Below, piece after piece: positions 54,021 to 63,386 of a stretch of 64,000 nt of DNA; positions within the stretch are counted from its first letter, which is position 1; every line of letters starts with the position of its first letter. The position numbers were made by a program, and so were the translations under genes. Location of the stretch: positions 16,128 to 80,127 of the forward strand of contig JAJEAI010000111.1 of assembly GCA_022824205.1 (NCBI GenBank), given 5' to 3'. This stretch comes from Candidatus Binatia bacterium. Its GTDB lineage: Bacteria; Desulfobacterota; Binatia; UBA9968; JAJDTQ01. Under the pieces are notes generated by a model. The model did not search any database and was not told the origin of the DNA. It saw only the letters and a list, made by a program, of their open reading frames with translations.

Positions 54021-56723
54021 ATGCCTGACGATTATTCGAAGGACACGTCAACCACGGGCCAAGTGGCCGTGGGGGGCACGGCGACGGGCGAGATCGAGGC
54101 GAGGGGCGACTGGGACTGGTTCGCGGTGGAGTTGGTGGCGGGGCGCACATACGTCATCGACCTGGAGGGAAGGGACAGCCAAGGCGGGACGCTGGACAGC
54201 ACGGTTTTGCGTGGGCTCTACAATTCCGAGGGCACCCGCATTTCATCGACGCAGACCAACGACGGGGGCCTTGGGGACGACGCGCGGCTGACGTTCACGG
54301 CGACGGTGACCGGGACCCACTACATCGCGGCGCGCGGGTACATGAATGCGACGGGGACGTACACGGTTCGGGTGACGGATGCCACGCCGGTGGACGGGGA
54401 TGCGGATCGTTCCGGGGCGGTGGCTCTGGGCGACCTGACGGAACTCGCCGGGCCGCGCTTTCCGAGCTACTCCCTGGACGGCGTCGGCGACCGTGTGGAC
54501 TACTTCGAGTTCACGCTGACGGAAGCGAAGAACGTGGGGCTGGGTCTCAGGCGGCAGGACGCGGATGCGGACCTGTTTCTGGAGGACGAACAGGGCAACG
54601 TGCTGGCCCGGAGCGAGCAAGAGGACAAGGCCAACGAGTGGATCAGCGAGACGCTTCTGGCGGGCAAGTACTACGTGCGGGTGGAGGCACAGGAGGGAGG
54701 GACGAACGACTACAAGCTGCGCTACGGGGTATCGGAGGCGGACGCGGACAAGGTGGCGGAGCTGGAGGCGGCGCGGAACGGGACGGCGGAAACCGTCACG
54801 CCTCGCGTAGCGCTCGGGCAGGAGGACACGTCCGATCCGCCGGAGGTCTCTCCAAGCGTCCCCGAGTCGTCGGGCGAGGATTTGTCGGAAGACAATTCGA
54901 CGGCAGGCCGGGTGCGCGTCGGCGAGTCGGTGACGGGCAACATCGGGAACTCGGGCGACCGCGACTGGTTCGCGGTCGACCTCAAGGCGGGCAGCGGCTA
55001 CCGCTTCGACCTGGAGGGTTCGGATACCGACGGCGGCACCCTGCGTGACCCATTCCTGCGAGGGATTTACAATTCGAACGGCGAGCTGATCGACGGCACG
55101 GCGGACGACGACGGAGGCGAGGGCCGCAACAGCCAGGTGACGTTCACGGCAGCCGAGGACGGTACGTACTACTTGTCGGCCGCGGGCTACGGGAGCAGAC
55201 AGGGCACCTACACGCTGTCGGCGAAAGAGCAGGTGGACGATTTCGCGGCCGGTACCGAAACGACAGGCGCGGTCACGGTGGGTGGCACCGCCAGCGGCGA
55301 GATCGGCGCTAGCGGCGACCGCGACTGGTTCGAGGTAACTCTCGAACAAGGTAAGAGATACCGGTTCGACCTGGAGGGCACCTACACCGACAGCGGTACC
55401 CTCTACGATCCGTACCTGCGTGGAATCTACGATTCCGAAGGCAAACTCGTTGATGGCACCACGAACGACGACGGCGGCTCCATGTTGAACAGCCGGTTGT
55501 TCCTGACGGCGAGTGAGAGTGGCACATACTATGTGTCCGCCGGCAGCGACGAGGTTACCGCACCCTCGAAGAACGATACGGGCACCTACAAGCTGTCCGT
55601 GACGGACGTCACCAGCGACGTTACGGACGATTTCACGGACGGGAACGATACGACGGGCGCTGTTACGGTGGGCGGCTCGGCCACCGGGGAGGTAGAGTTC
55701 GATGGGGACCGCGACTGGTTCGAGGTCGAGTTGGGCGCCGGCCAGCGGTACCAGATCGACCTCCAGGGGTCGGATACGGAGCAGGGCACCCTCGAAGACC
55801 CTCGAATTTACGGAGTCTACAATTCGGACGGGAATCTCATCTCCAACACCTCGAACGACGATGGCGGTAGCGGGTCGAACAGCCGCGTTTCGTTCGTAGC
55901 GTCCGATACCGGAACCCACTACATTTCCGCCGCGTCCGATTCGGAGGGCACCGGCACGTACACGCTTTCGATTTCGGCGGACAACTCCCAGGATGACTAC
56001 GCGGAGTATTCCGGCAACGCCGGGACGGTTACGGTGGGCGGCTCGGCTACCGGGGAGGTGGATGCACGCCGCGATCGCGACTGGTTTGCGGTCGAGTTGG
56101 TCACCGGCAAGCGCTATCAGATCGATCTTGAGGGGTCGGACACGGACAAGGGCACGCTGGGAGACCCCAATCTGTACGGCATCTACGATTCCGAGGGAAA
56201 CGAGATCAGTGGCGTCCGTGACGACGACGGCGGTTTTCTCTACAACAGCCGCCTGATTTTCGAACCGGAGGAGTCCGGGACGTACTACATTTCCGCCGCC
56301 GGCGCCACCAGTTCCGAGGGCACCTATACCCTCTCCGTGAAGGAGTACGCCGATGACTACGCAGCCGGTACCGGCACGACGGGGGCCGTGACGGTGGGCG
56401 GTTCCGCCACCGGTGAAATCCAGCACGTGGCGGATGTAGACTGGTTGGGCGTTACGCTGGCGGCGGACACGACCTACCGGATCGAAGTCAAGGGCAGAAT
56501 CGACGCGGACGACGTCGGCGGTACATTGTGGGATCCGCTTCTCAGGGTCTACGACAGCACGGGCAGCGCCATCGAAAACGCCTGGGACGACGACGGCGGC
56601 GTTTTGCGCAATGCCCGCCTGGACTTCACGCCGGACACAGCGGGCAAGTATTTCATCGCCGTAGAGGGGCCCGGCAGCTTCGACGTCGGCACCTACACGG
56701 TCGAAGTCGCGGAAACGATTTAG
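54021..56723 (+). CDS. Repeat protein composed of about seven PPC-like (pre-peptidase C-terminal type) beta-sandwich repeats
   Basis: Iterated about 105-125 aa unit: DDYaxGTxTTGAVTVGGSATGEIxxxxDRDWFAVELxxGkrYqIDLEGsDTdxGTLxDPxLxGIYdSeGnxIsgtxxDDGGxxxNSRLxFxxxesGTYYISAagxxsxxGTYTLSV. Confidence 0.85.
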   Translation: MPDDYSKDTSTTGQVAVGGTATGEIEARGDWDWFAVELVAGRTYVIDLEGRDSQGGTLDSTVLRGLYNSEGTRISSTQTNDGGLGDDARLTFTATVTGTHYIAARGYMNATGTYTVRVTDATPVDGDADRSGAVALGDLTELAGPRFPSYSLDGVGDRVDYFEFTLTEAKNVGLGLRRQDADADLFLEDEQGNVLARSEQEDKANEWISETLLAGKYYVRVEAQEGGTNDYKLRYGVSEADADKVAELEAARNGTAETVTPRVALGQEDTSDPPEVSPSVPESSGEDLSEDNSTAGRVRVGESVTGNIGNSGDRDWFAVDLKAGSGYRFDLEGSDTDGGTLRDPFLRGIYNSNGELIDGTADDDGGEGRNSQVTFTAAEDGTYYLSAAGYGSRQGTYTLSAKEQVDDFAAGTETTGAVTVGGTASGEIGASGDRDWFEVTLEQGKRYRFDLEGTYTDSGTLYDPYLRGIYDSEGKLVDGTTNDDGGSMLNSRLFLTASESGTYYVSAGSDEVTAPSKNDTGTYKLSVTDVTSDVTDDFTDGNDTTGAVTVGGSATGEVEFDGDRDWFEVELGAGQRYQIDLQGSDTEQGTLEDPRIYGVYNSDGNLISNTSNDDGGSGSNSRVSFVASDTGTHYISAASDSEGTGTYTLSISADNSQDDYAEYSGNAGTVTVGGSATGEVDARRDRDWFAVELVTGKRYQIDLEGSDTDKGTLGDPNLYGIYDSEGNEISGVRDDDGGFLYNSRLIFEPEESGTYYISAAGATSSEGTYTLSVKEYADDYAAGTGTTGAVTVGGSATGEIQHVADVDWLGVTLAADTTYRIEVKGRIDADDVGGTLWDPLLRVYDSTGSAIENAWDDDGGVLRNARLDFTPDTAGKYFIAVEGPGSFDVGTYTVEVAETI

Positions 56724-56729
56724 GCCCCG

Positions 56730-57122
56730 TCAATCCGGCAGCACCGCGATCGCCTCGATCTCCACCAGGTAGTCGGGGTCGGCCAGGCCGCTGACCACCA
56801 CCAGCGTGCTTGCGGGCGGGTTGTCGCCGAAGTACTTGAGTCGCGCCGGGTTCAAGCCGTCCCGGAAGCGTGGGTCGGTGATGTAGGTGGTGATCTTGAC
56901 GATGTCCGCGAAGCTGGCCCCGGCCTCGTCGAGCACCGCCTTCATGTTCTTCAGGACCTGCTCGGTCTGAGCCGACACGTCACCCTTGCCGACGACGTTG
57001 TTGTCGGCGTCGACTCCGGTCTGGCCGGCGATGAAGAGCAGGCGCTTGCCTTCGGCCAGGATGCCCTGTGTGTAGCGCGGGCGGGGATCGGGAATGCTCT
57101 TGGGCGCGAGTTCGGTTCTCAT
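56730..57122 (-). CDS. RidA/YjgF/UK114 family protein
   Basis: YTQGILAEGKRLLFIAGQTGVDADNNVVGKGDVSAQTEQVLKNMKAVLDEAGASFADIVKITTYITD. Confidence 0.93.
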   Translation of the reverse strand: MRTELAPKSIPDPRPRYTQGILAEGKRLLFIAGQTGVDADNNVVGKGDVSAQTEQVLKNMKAVLDEAGASFADIVKITTYITDPRFRDGLNPARLKYFGDNPPASTLVVVSGLADPDYLVEIEAIAVLPD

Positions 57123-57225
57123 GACTTCCTCCTGCGACGTGTGCTGAAACGGACTTTGCGTTTGCTGCGCCAAGCATAGGGGATATCCCTTGCCGATGCC
57201 AGACCGGCACGTCACGGGCGACGGC

Positions 57226-59709
57226 CTACTGGTACAGGTGCGCGTCGTCCACCGACGTGTCCGGCTTGCGCACCTGGGGGGTGAGGGAGGGGAGGCCGGG
57301 GCGGGCGCGAAGCAGGAAGTCCACGGGGATGAAGTCCTTGAGCAGGGGGATGGGCAGGCGCACGCCTGCGTAAGGGCTCACGGCGTCGTTGCCCACCACC
57401 AGCTCGTCGGCCACGAACGAGTCGGGCGCCTCGGCGCGCACGCTGACGCCTGCGGCGGTGACGCTGCCGCGTACCGTGGGCAAACCGTAGGCCCCCTGGG
57501 GGTCGGTTTCCCTTCTGCTCAGCAGTTCATGGTCGAGGATGGCGGAACGGTCGCGGGCGGCCCGGCCGGTCTCGCGGATGAACTCCAGGTCGGCGGCGTC
57601 CGCGGCCGGGTCGCGGGGCTCGAACCGCATCAGGTCCTCCGGCAAGTCCTCGATCCCGTCGACTCCCAACGCCGCGCCGGTCCCCCGCGCGGCCAGCTCG
57701 TAGCGCCTTTCGCGCAGCATCATCTCCAGGCCCTCGACGCGTGACCGCGCCACCGGGTACGTGCGGGTCAGCACACCCCAGGGTGTGTCGTAGTGCAGCA
57801 GGATCGCGTCGCGCCCCAGGACGTTGAGGCCGGTTTCGTCCAGCTCCAGGTTGTGGCTCTTGCCGTCGAACAGCGCCGGTTTGAGCCCCAGCGCCTGGGG
57901 TCCGCGGAGGCGCGGGTTCTCGGCGAGGTACTGCTTGCTGAGGCGCAGGCCGCGGTTCCCTGGCGCCGCCAGCCGCGCCAACCGTCCCTTGGCCTCCTCC
58001 CCGGCGGAAGTATCGGGGTAGTGTCCCAGCACCGCGGCGTAGAGTGCCCGCTGCCGCGCCTGGGACTCCGTCCCGTCGGCGACGCGCAGCAGCGTCCGTC
58101 CGGCCTCCTCTTCCAGTTCCCGGACCTCGTCCGCCGGTGTCTTCCCGGAAAGACGGTAGTACTGCACCGCCTTGTGCGGATGGCCCCGGTTTTTGTAGGC
58201 GTCGCCCAGCGCCTGGTAGATGTCTCCGGCCTCCCCGGACTCCGGCCGGGCGCGGACCGCCCGGGCGGCCGCGTCCACCACCGTCTGGTTCGACACCGGG
58301 TTGCCGCTGAGCATCTCCAGCAGATTGCTGGTGACCATGAGGACGTTGGCGGCGCCCAGGGTGGCGGCTCCGGCGATTCCGTGGGTGATGATCGGCGCCG
58401 CCCCGATCAACGCGTTCTTTTCCAGGAAGTTCTTGCCCAGGAGCGCGAACCGCGCCTGCGCCAGGCGGTAGCGCGCATGCTCCCGGTCGTATGCTCCGCG
58501 AAGGTTGTATTCCGGACTGTCGAGCAGGATGCGTGCGCGTTCGCGGGCGCGCTCGGAGGGCGCGGCGTGCGCGATGGCGGCAAGCGTGCGTTTGGCGTCC
58601 GCGTGCCGGCCGTCCAGCTCCAGGGCGACGGCGGCCACGTCCTGGGCCAGGGAACCCAAGTGCGCGCCGGCGTAGCGTCGCGCCAACTCCCCCGCCTGCC
58701 TCCGGGCGGCTTCGGCGTTTCTCCGCACCAGGGCGTGGAGCAGCGCGTGGATCTCTCTCCGTTCCGCGGCGTCAACGCCGGAAAGGTCGTCGGTATCGGC
58801 CACCGAGCTGGTCCGGCGCCATGCCTCATCGCGCGCCTTGTGTGCCTCGTCGATCTCCCGGAGGCGCTCCTTCACCGGTTCCGCCTCCGGCGCCACGGCT
58901 GCCGCCAGCCGGGCGTGGAACTCCGCCTCGTCGATCCTGTCTTCCGCCAACGCCGCGGCCGCCTGGGCGTCGTGCCGATGGAGCCACACGACGGTCTTCT
59001 TCGCTTCGAGCGCGGCTACCTTCCGTTTGACTCCGGCGCCTTGCGGGTGGTCGGGGAAGCGCGCGAGAAAGCGCTTGTATAGCACCAGGGCCTTGCGCTC
59101 GGCGGCGGGCATGCGTGGCTCGCGGCCGCGGAACAACCCGGCGAGGGCGGTATCCACGGCGGCGGTGAGGTACGAACCCGACACCCATCCGATGAGGTCC
59201 AATGAGCCGAGCATGCGGTTCAGCAGCTCGTTCCAGCGGCCGATGTCGCTCTCGGCCACGAGTGCGTCCGCCTGTTCCAGCTCGTCCTGGGCCAGGCGGG
59301 CACGGAGGAACCGGCGCCGCGCGTCCGTGGAAGCGGTCTCCAGGGTCTCTTGCAGCACCCTTCGATAGGCGTCGCGGTCGGTGAGGCCGGCGTGGTGCAG
59401 GTCCTGGAGGGCGTGGTTCAGCCCGCTCGCCCGCTCGCCACGGGCTTTCAGTTCGCGGTCTCTCTCCTCCAGGTAGCGAACATGGTCGGGGAGCCTCGAC
59501 GGGCGCTGGGCCAGAGCATCGATCAACGCGCGGCGCGCTCGCTGCTCGATGGCGTCGGGAAAGTAGCGTGCGGCGGTGGCCGCCGGCGCGAAGGGATCGA
59601 AACCGTGCAGCGGGTCCAGCATCCGCGGATGCGCGTCGCCGCGGACCTGCGCCGCGGCAACCACCGGCAGAGCCAGGAGCAGGCACAGCAGCGTCGCGGC
59701 GATCCTCAT
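57226..59709 (-). CDS. Large exported TPR-like repeat protein (827 aa)
   Basis: Signal peptide MRIAATLLCLLLALPVVAAAQ; helical repeats (GDIYQALGDAYKNRGHPHKAVQYYRLSG). Start overlaps stop of 59706-60626 gene by 4 nt. Confidence 0.78.
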   Translation of the reverse strand: MRIAATLLCLLLALPVVAAAQVRGDAHPRMLDPLHGFDPFAPAATAARYFPDAIEQRARRALIDALAQRPSRLPDHVRYLEERDRELKARGERASGLNHALQDLHHAGLTDRDAYRRVLQETLETASTDARRRFLRARLAQDELEQADALVAESDIGRWNELLNRMLGSLDLIGWVSGSYLTAAVDTALAGLFRGREPRMPAAERKALVLYKRFLARFPDHPQGAGVKRKVAALEAKKTVVWLHRHDAQAAAALAEDRIDEAEFHARLAAAVAPEAEPVKERLREIDEAHKARDEAWRRTSSVADTDDLSGVDAAERREIHALLHALVRRNAEAARRQAGELARRYAGAHLGSLAQDVAAVALELDGRHADAKRTLAAIAHAAPSERARERARILLDSPEYNLRGAYDREHARYRLAQARFALLGKNFLEKNALIGAAPIITHGIAGAATLGAANVLMVTSNLLEMLSGNPVSNQTVVDAAARAVRARPESGEAGDIYQALGDAYKNRGHPHKAVQYYRLSGKTPADEVRELEEEAGRTLLRVADGTESQARQRALYAAVLGHYPDTSAGEEAKGRLARLAAPGNRGLRLSKQYLAENPRLRGPQALGLKPALFDGKSHNLELDETGLNVLGRDAILLHYDTPWGVLTRTYPVARSRVEGLEMMLRERRYELAARGTGAALGVDGIEDLPEDLMRFEPRDPAADAADLEFIRETGRAARDRSAILDHELLSRRETDPQGAYGLPTVRGSVTAAGVSVRAEAPDSFVADELVVGNDAVSPYAGVRLPIPLLKDFIPVDFLLRARPGLPSLTPQVRKPDTSVDDAHLYQ

Positions 59710-60626
59710 CGACCGCGTCTCCGCATCTGCTCCATCATGCCCTTCAGGCCCTCGATCTTGCCGTTGGCTTCGATCTTCTCCGGCGCGCCGTCCTGCTGTG
59801 CCACCTCGGCGTATAGCTTCAAGGCCGACTGGGCGAAGTCCTCGAAGGTCCTGAAGTCGAAGTCGAGCCCCTCGGGCTCGTTCAGCAGGGCATACTCCCG
59901 TGCCAGACTCGCATAGTAGTCGCCGAAGTCCAGCACGTGGCGGTAATACCGCTTGCTCTGCCGGTGCCGGGCCAGGAGCTCGCTGTAGGCGACGGCGACG
60001 AGTTCGTCGCCGTCGTTCAGGCCGCGGCGGTTGAGTTCCACGAAGGCGACCTTGGCGCGGTCCACGCGTTCCGCCACCACCCGGGCCAGGAACTCCAGGG
60101 GCGTGCCCGCATGACGCTCGACCAACGCGTTCCATGCGCGCACGCGTTCGTCCAGCGCCGTGATGTATTCGGACGGATCGTCCGCCGGGAGGGTGGTGGC
60201 GGCGATGCGCTGGAATGTCTCCAGGGCGTCGATGCGGTGCCGAGCCGCCTCCGCCAACTCGCCCCCGGCACGTGCCACGCCGCGGTAATGGCGGAGAGCC
60301 CGCGGGTAGTCCCTCAGACGTTCGTAGGCGCTGGCGCGGGTGAACGTCACGATGTCGCGGTACCCGTTCCCGTGCTTGCGCTCGAAGTCCTCCAGGCGCA
60401 GCAGAGTGGCCTTGAGGATGCTGGTGCCGGCCACGTCCTTGGGCACGTTGAAGCGGTACACGTCGTCGCGTCCGAGGCGCTGGAACTCGCTGACGATCTC
60501 CACCAGGTTCGCTGGCTGCGCGTAGCGCGGCTCCGGTTCGGGATGGTCCGTGCCCGCGCATCCGGTGGCCAGGAACAGCGCCAGCGCAAAAGGACAAGCA
60601 GAATATCGCAGAAAGACACGGGGCAC
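59706..60626 (-). CDS. Lipoprotein with TPR-like helical content
   Basis: MPRVFLRYSACPFALALFLATGCAGTDHPEPEPRYA (lipobox LATGC); SAYERLRDYPRALRHYRGVARAGG. Confidence 0.78.
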   Translation of the reverse strand: MPRVFLRYSACPFALALFLATGCAGTDHPEPEPRYAQPANLVEIVSEFQRLGRDDVYRFNVPKDVAGTSILKATLLRLEDFERKHGNGYRDIVTFTRASAYERLRDYPRALRHYRGVARAGGELAEAARHRIDALETFQRIAATTLPADDPSEYITALDERVRAWNALVERHAGTPLEFLARVVAERVDRAKVAFVELNRRGLNDGDELVAVAYSELLARHRQSKRYYRHVLDFGDYYASLAREYALLNEPEGLDFDFRTFEDFAQSALKLYAEVAQQDGAPEKIEANGKIEGLKGMMEQMRRRGR

Positions 60627-60630
60627 GACA

Positions 60631-60987
60631 CTAGTGTCCTGTGGCGATGAGCGAATAGCACAGCACCAGCTCGCCTTCTTCCGCCGCGAAATCGTGGGGC
60701 ACGCCCGCGGGAATGTGGCACAGCATGCCGGCCTGGAGCGGCGTCAGCTCGCCGCCGGCCCGCAGCCGTCCCCGGCCCCGCAGCACGTGACATACGACGT
60801 CCTTGTCGTCGTGGACGATCTGCCGCGGGTCCGCCGTCGTGGTGGCGGCAAACGAAACCAGCCCGACGTTGAAGCCGTCGCCCTCGATGCAGCCCTTGTG
60901 GCGGATCTCCGCGTTGATGGCCGCCAGCTCGGCGAGGGCCTCGTCGATCCGCACCACCTGGACGCCGCGCGGGGAAGGGTTGGTCAC
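60631..60987 (-). CDS. Small cupin-domain protein
   Basis: DVVCHVLRGRGRLRAGGELTPLQAGMLCHIPAGVPHDFAAEEGELVLCYS. Confidence 0.82.
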   Translation of the reverse strand: MTNPSPRGVQVVRIDEALAELAAINAEIRHKGCIEGDGFNVGLVSFAATTTADPRQIVHDDKDVVCHVLRGRGRLRAGGELTPLQAGMLCHIPAGVPHDFAAEEGELVLCYSLIATGH

Positions 60988-60999
60988 ACCGGACTCCGC

Positions 61000-61941
61000 T
61001 TACGCCTCGGCCTCGGTGATGTGGCGCAGGATGGCGTCCATGGCGCGTCCCGCGTCCGTGTCCGGCACCCGGCAGGATCCCACCACCCGGTGGCCGCCGC
61101 CGCCGAAGCGGCTGAGCAGGTCGCCGACGTTGACCGTGGAGGTGGTGTTGAAGATGTTGTAGCCCACCGAGATGGCGGTGGTGTCCGCCCGCTGCGGATC
61201 GTCCGAGACCTTCATGGAAATGTTCCCCTCGGGGAAGAGCGTATAGAGCAGGAAGCGGTTGGCGTCGGTGAGATCCTCGGCGCCGCGCAGGTCGAGGTAG
61301 ATGACGTTGCCACGAAGCTCGGCGTGCTCCAGGAGTTGCCGCCGCAGCCGTTCCTGAAGGCCCAGGACCCGGGCGCCGCGCCGGTGGACCTCGGAGTCGT
61401 CGAGCACCTCTTCCAGAGTGCGGTCGCGGATCAGCTCGATCAGGCGGTGCCAGTAGGGTTCCTCCGTGCCGTCCTTGCCGTAGATGGTCATGGAGATGAG
61501 CACGTAGCCGGCGGGGTGCAGCACGTCCTCCCGCGTGAGGTAGCCGCCGTCGATCTTGTCCGTGTCCTCGAGCAGCTTCGTCACCCGGCCGGTGCGCATC
61601 AGCTCGAGGCCCGAGGGGTAGCGCGCCTCCGACGCGCTCGGCACCTCCGAGTAGTACTCGAACACCACGCGCGCCGCGCTCGGCGCCATCCGGAAGGCGC
61701 CGCGGCCCGGCACCACGGGTCGGTGGAAGCCCGCAGCCCCGTTGGTGAAGTGATGGTCGAACCACAACGTGCACGCCGGGTGGTAGGGGAGGTTGGCGAT
61801 GACGTCGCCCGCCCGGACGTCGACGGCGCCGTCCTGCATGAACTTGGGCTCGACGAAGAGGTAGGCATCGATGTCTTCGACCGCGGTGATCAGCGCGCCG
61901 CAGACGATGCCGTCGAAATCGGGCCGGGTCACGAGTCTCAT
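61000..61941 (-). CDS. DHH-superfamily phosphoesterase/exopolyphosphatase-related protein
   Basis: MRLVTRPDFDGIVCGALI...LWFDHHFTNG...RFGGGGHRVVGSCRVP; GGGH motif of DHHA1-like domain. Confidence 0.88.
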   Translation of the reverse strand: MRLVTRPDFDGIVCGALITAVEDIDAYLFVEPKFMQDGAVDVRAGDVIANLPYHPACTLWFDHHFTNGAAGFHRPVVPGRGAFRMAPSAARVVFEYYSEVPSASEARYPSGLELMRTGRVTKLLEDTDKIDGGYLTREDVLHPAGYVLISMTIYGKDGTEEPYWHRLIELIRDRTLEEVLDDSEVHRRGARVLGLQERLRRQLLEHAELRGNVIYLDLRGAEDLTDANRFLLYTLFPEGNISMKVSDDPQRADTTAISVGYNIFNTTSTVNVGDLLSRFGGGGHRVVGSCRVPDTDAGRAMDAILRHITEAEA

Positions 61942-63056
61942 GCGCAGAGCACCTCGGCCACCGGGGTCAGCGGCAGGTCCAGGGCGCTGGCCACGCCGCC
62001 GTGGGTCACCTGCCCGTCGTGGACGTTGAGGCCCCGGGCCAGCGGCGGGCTTTCCTGCATGGCCCGCGGGAGGCCCTTGTCGGCGATGGCGAGACCGTAG
62101 GACAGGGTGGCGTTGGTCAGCGCGTAGGTGGAAGTGTGGGGCACCAGCGCCGGCATGTTGGCGACACAGTAGTGCACCACCCGCTCCTCGACGTAGATGG
62201 GGTCCCGGTGGGTCGTGGGCCGCGAAGTCTCGGCGAACCCTCCCTGGTCGATGGACACGTCCACGATGGCCGCGCCGCGCTTCATCTGCCGCACACGGTC
62301 CCGCGGCAGGAGCAGGGGGGTGCGGTCTCCGGTGATGAGCACGGAGCCGATGAGCAGGTCGGCGTTGACGATCTCCTCTTCGAGGTTGGCACGGTTCGAC
62401 ATGAGGGTGGTGAGCCGGCCGCCCAGGATGTCGTGGATGTAGCGCAGCCGCGCCGGGTTCACGTCCAGCACGCTCACGTCGGCGCCCATGCCGGCCGCCA
62501 CCTGGCACGCGGAAGCGCCCACGGTGCCGGCCCCGAGCACCACCACCTTGCCCGGCCGCACTCCGGAGGCACCGCCCAGGAGCACGCCGCGCCCGCCGTG
62601 CTCGGCCTGAAGGCACCATGCCCCCACCTGGAGCGACAGGCGTCCGGCGATCTCGCTCATGGGCGTCAGCAGCGGCAGCGAGCCGTCGTCCAGCGCGATG
62701 GTCTCGTAGCCCAGGGCGGTGACTTCCTGATCGCACAGGGTCCGTGTCAACTCGGGCTGGGCGGCCAGATGGAGGTAGGTGAACAGCACCAGCCCCGGTC
62801 TCAGGCAGGCGAACTCCTCGCTTAGCGGCTCCTTGACCTTCATCACGAGGTCGGCCCGTTCCCACACCTCCCGCGCCCGCTCCACCACGGTGGCGCCCGT
62901 GGCGGTGTAGGCGCGGTTGGCGATGTGGCTGCCCCTGCCGGCGTTGCGTTCCACCAACACCTGGTGGCCGTGGGCGATGAAGGCCGCCGCCCCCGCGGGC
63001 GTCAGAGCCACCCGATTCTCCTCGGTTTTCAACTCCTTGGGGACGCCGATGACCAT
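61938..63056 (-). CDS. ald: Alanine dehydrogenase
   Basis: MVIGVPKELKTEENRVALTPAGAAAFIAHGHQVLVERNAG.GSHIANRAYTATGA...VVLGAGTVGASACQVAAGMGADVSVLDVN. Confidence 0.95.
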   Translation of the reverse strand: MVIGVPKELKTEENRVALTPAGAAAFIAHGHQVLVERNAGRGSHIANRAYTATGATVVERAREVWERADLVMKVKEPLSEEFACLRPGLVLFTYLHLAAQPELTRTLCDQEVTALGYETIALDDGSLPLLTPMSEIAGRLSLQVGAWCLQAEHGGRGVLLGGASGVRPGKVVVLGAGTVGASACQVAAGMGADVSVLDVNPARLRYIHDILGGRLTTLMSNRANLEEEIVNADLLIGSVLITGDRTPLLLPRDRVRQMKRGAAIVDVSIDQGGFAETSRPTTHRDPIYVEERVVHYCVANMPALVPHTSTYALTNATLSYGLAIADKGLPRAMQESPPLARGLNVHDGQVTHGGVASALDLPLTPVAEVLCA

Positions 63057-63087
63057 GTTTCATTGGTACGTGAGCACCCTTGGGGTG

Positions 63088-63377
63088 TCAAGAAGGGCGC
63101 GCCGGGGGATGTATGAGAGTTTGTGTCAGCAGGAGGAGAGGGAGTGTCCCAATGGGGGAGCCAAGCACCCACCGAGTCATCTTCCGCAGCCGTCCCCCTT
63201 CGTGGTGCCTCCGAGTCTCCCCCTCAAATTCATGTCTCGACACCAGCTTGAGTATTGGCCCCATTACGGTATGATTGTACGCCATGGACCTGAACCTCCC
63301 TGTTGATGGTTGGGTTCGTGGTGTGTAATTTGGTATGTAATTCCCAAATTAATCCTATTTGTGAGACAGGACACTAG
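63088..63377 (-). mobile_element. Remnant of IS4-like element (5' end plus N-terminal transposase fragment)
   Basis: MAYNHTVMGPILKLVSRHEFEGETRRHHEGGRLRKMTRWVLGSP... resembles the DUF4372-type N-terminus of IS4-family transposases; IS-like end CTAGTGTCCTGTCTCACA reads inward from 63377. Confidence 0.6.
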
Positions 63378-63386
63378 GATGTGGCC

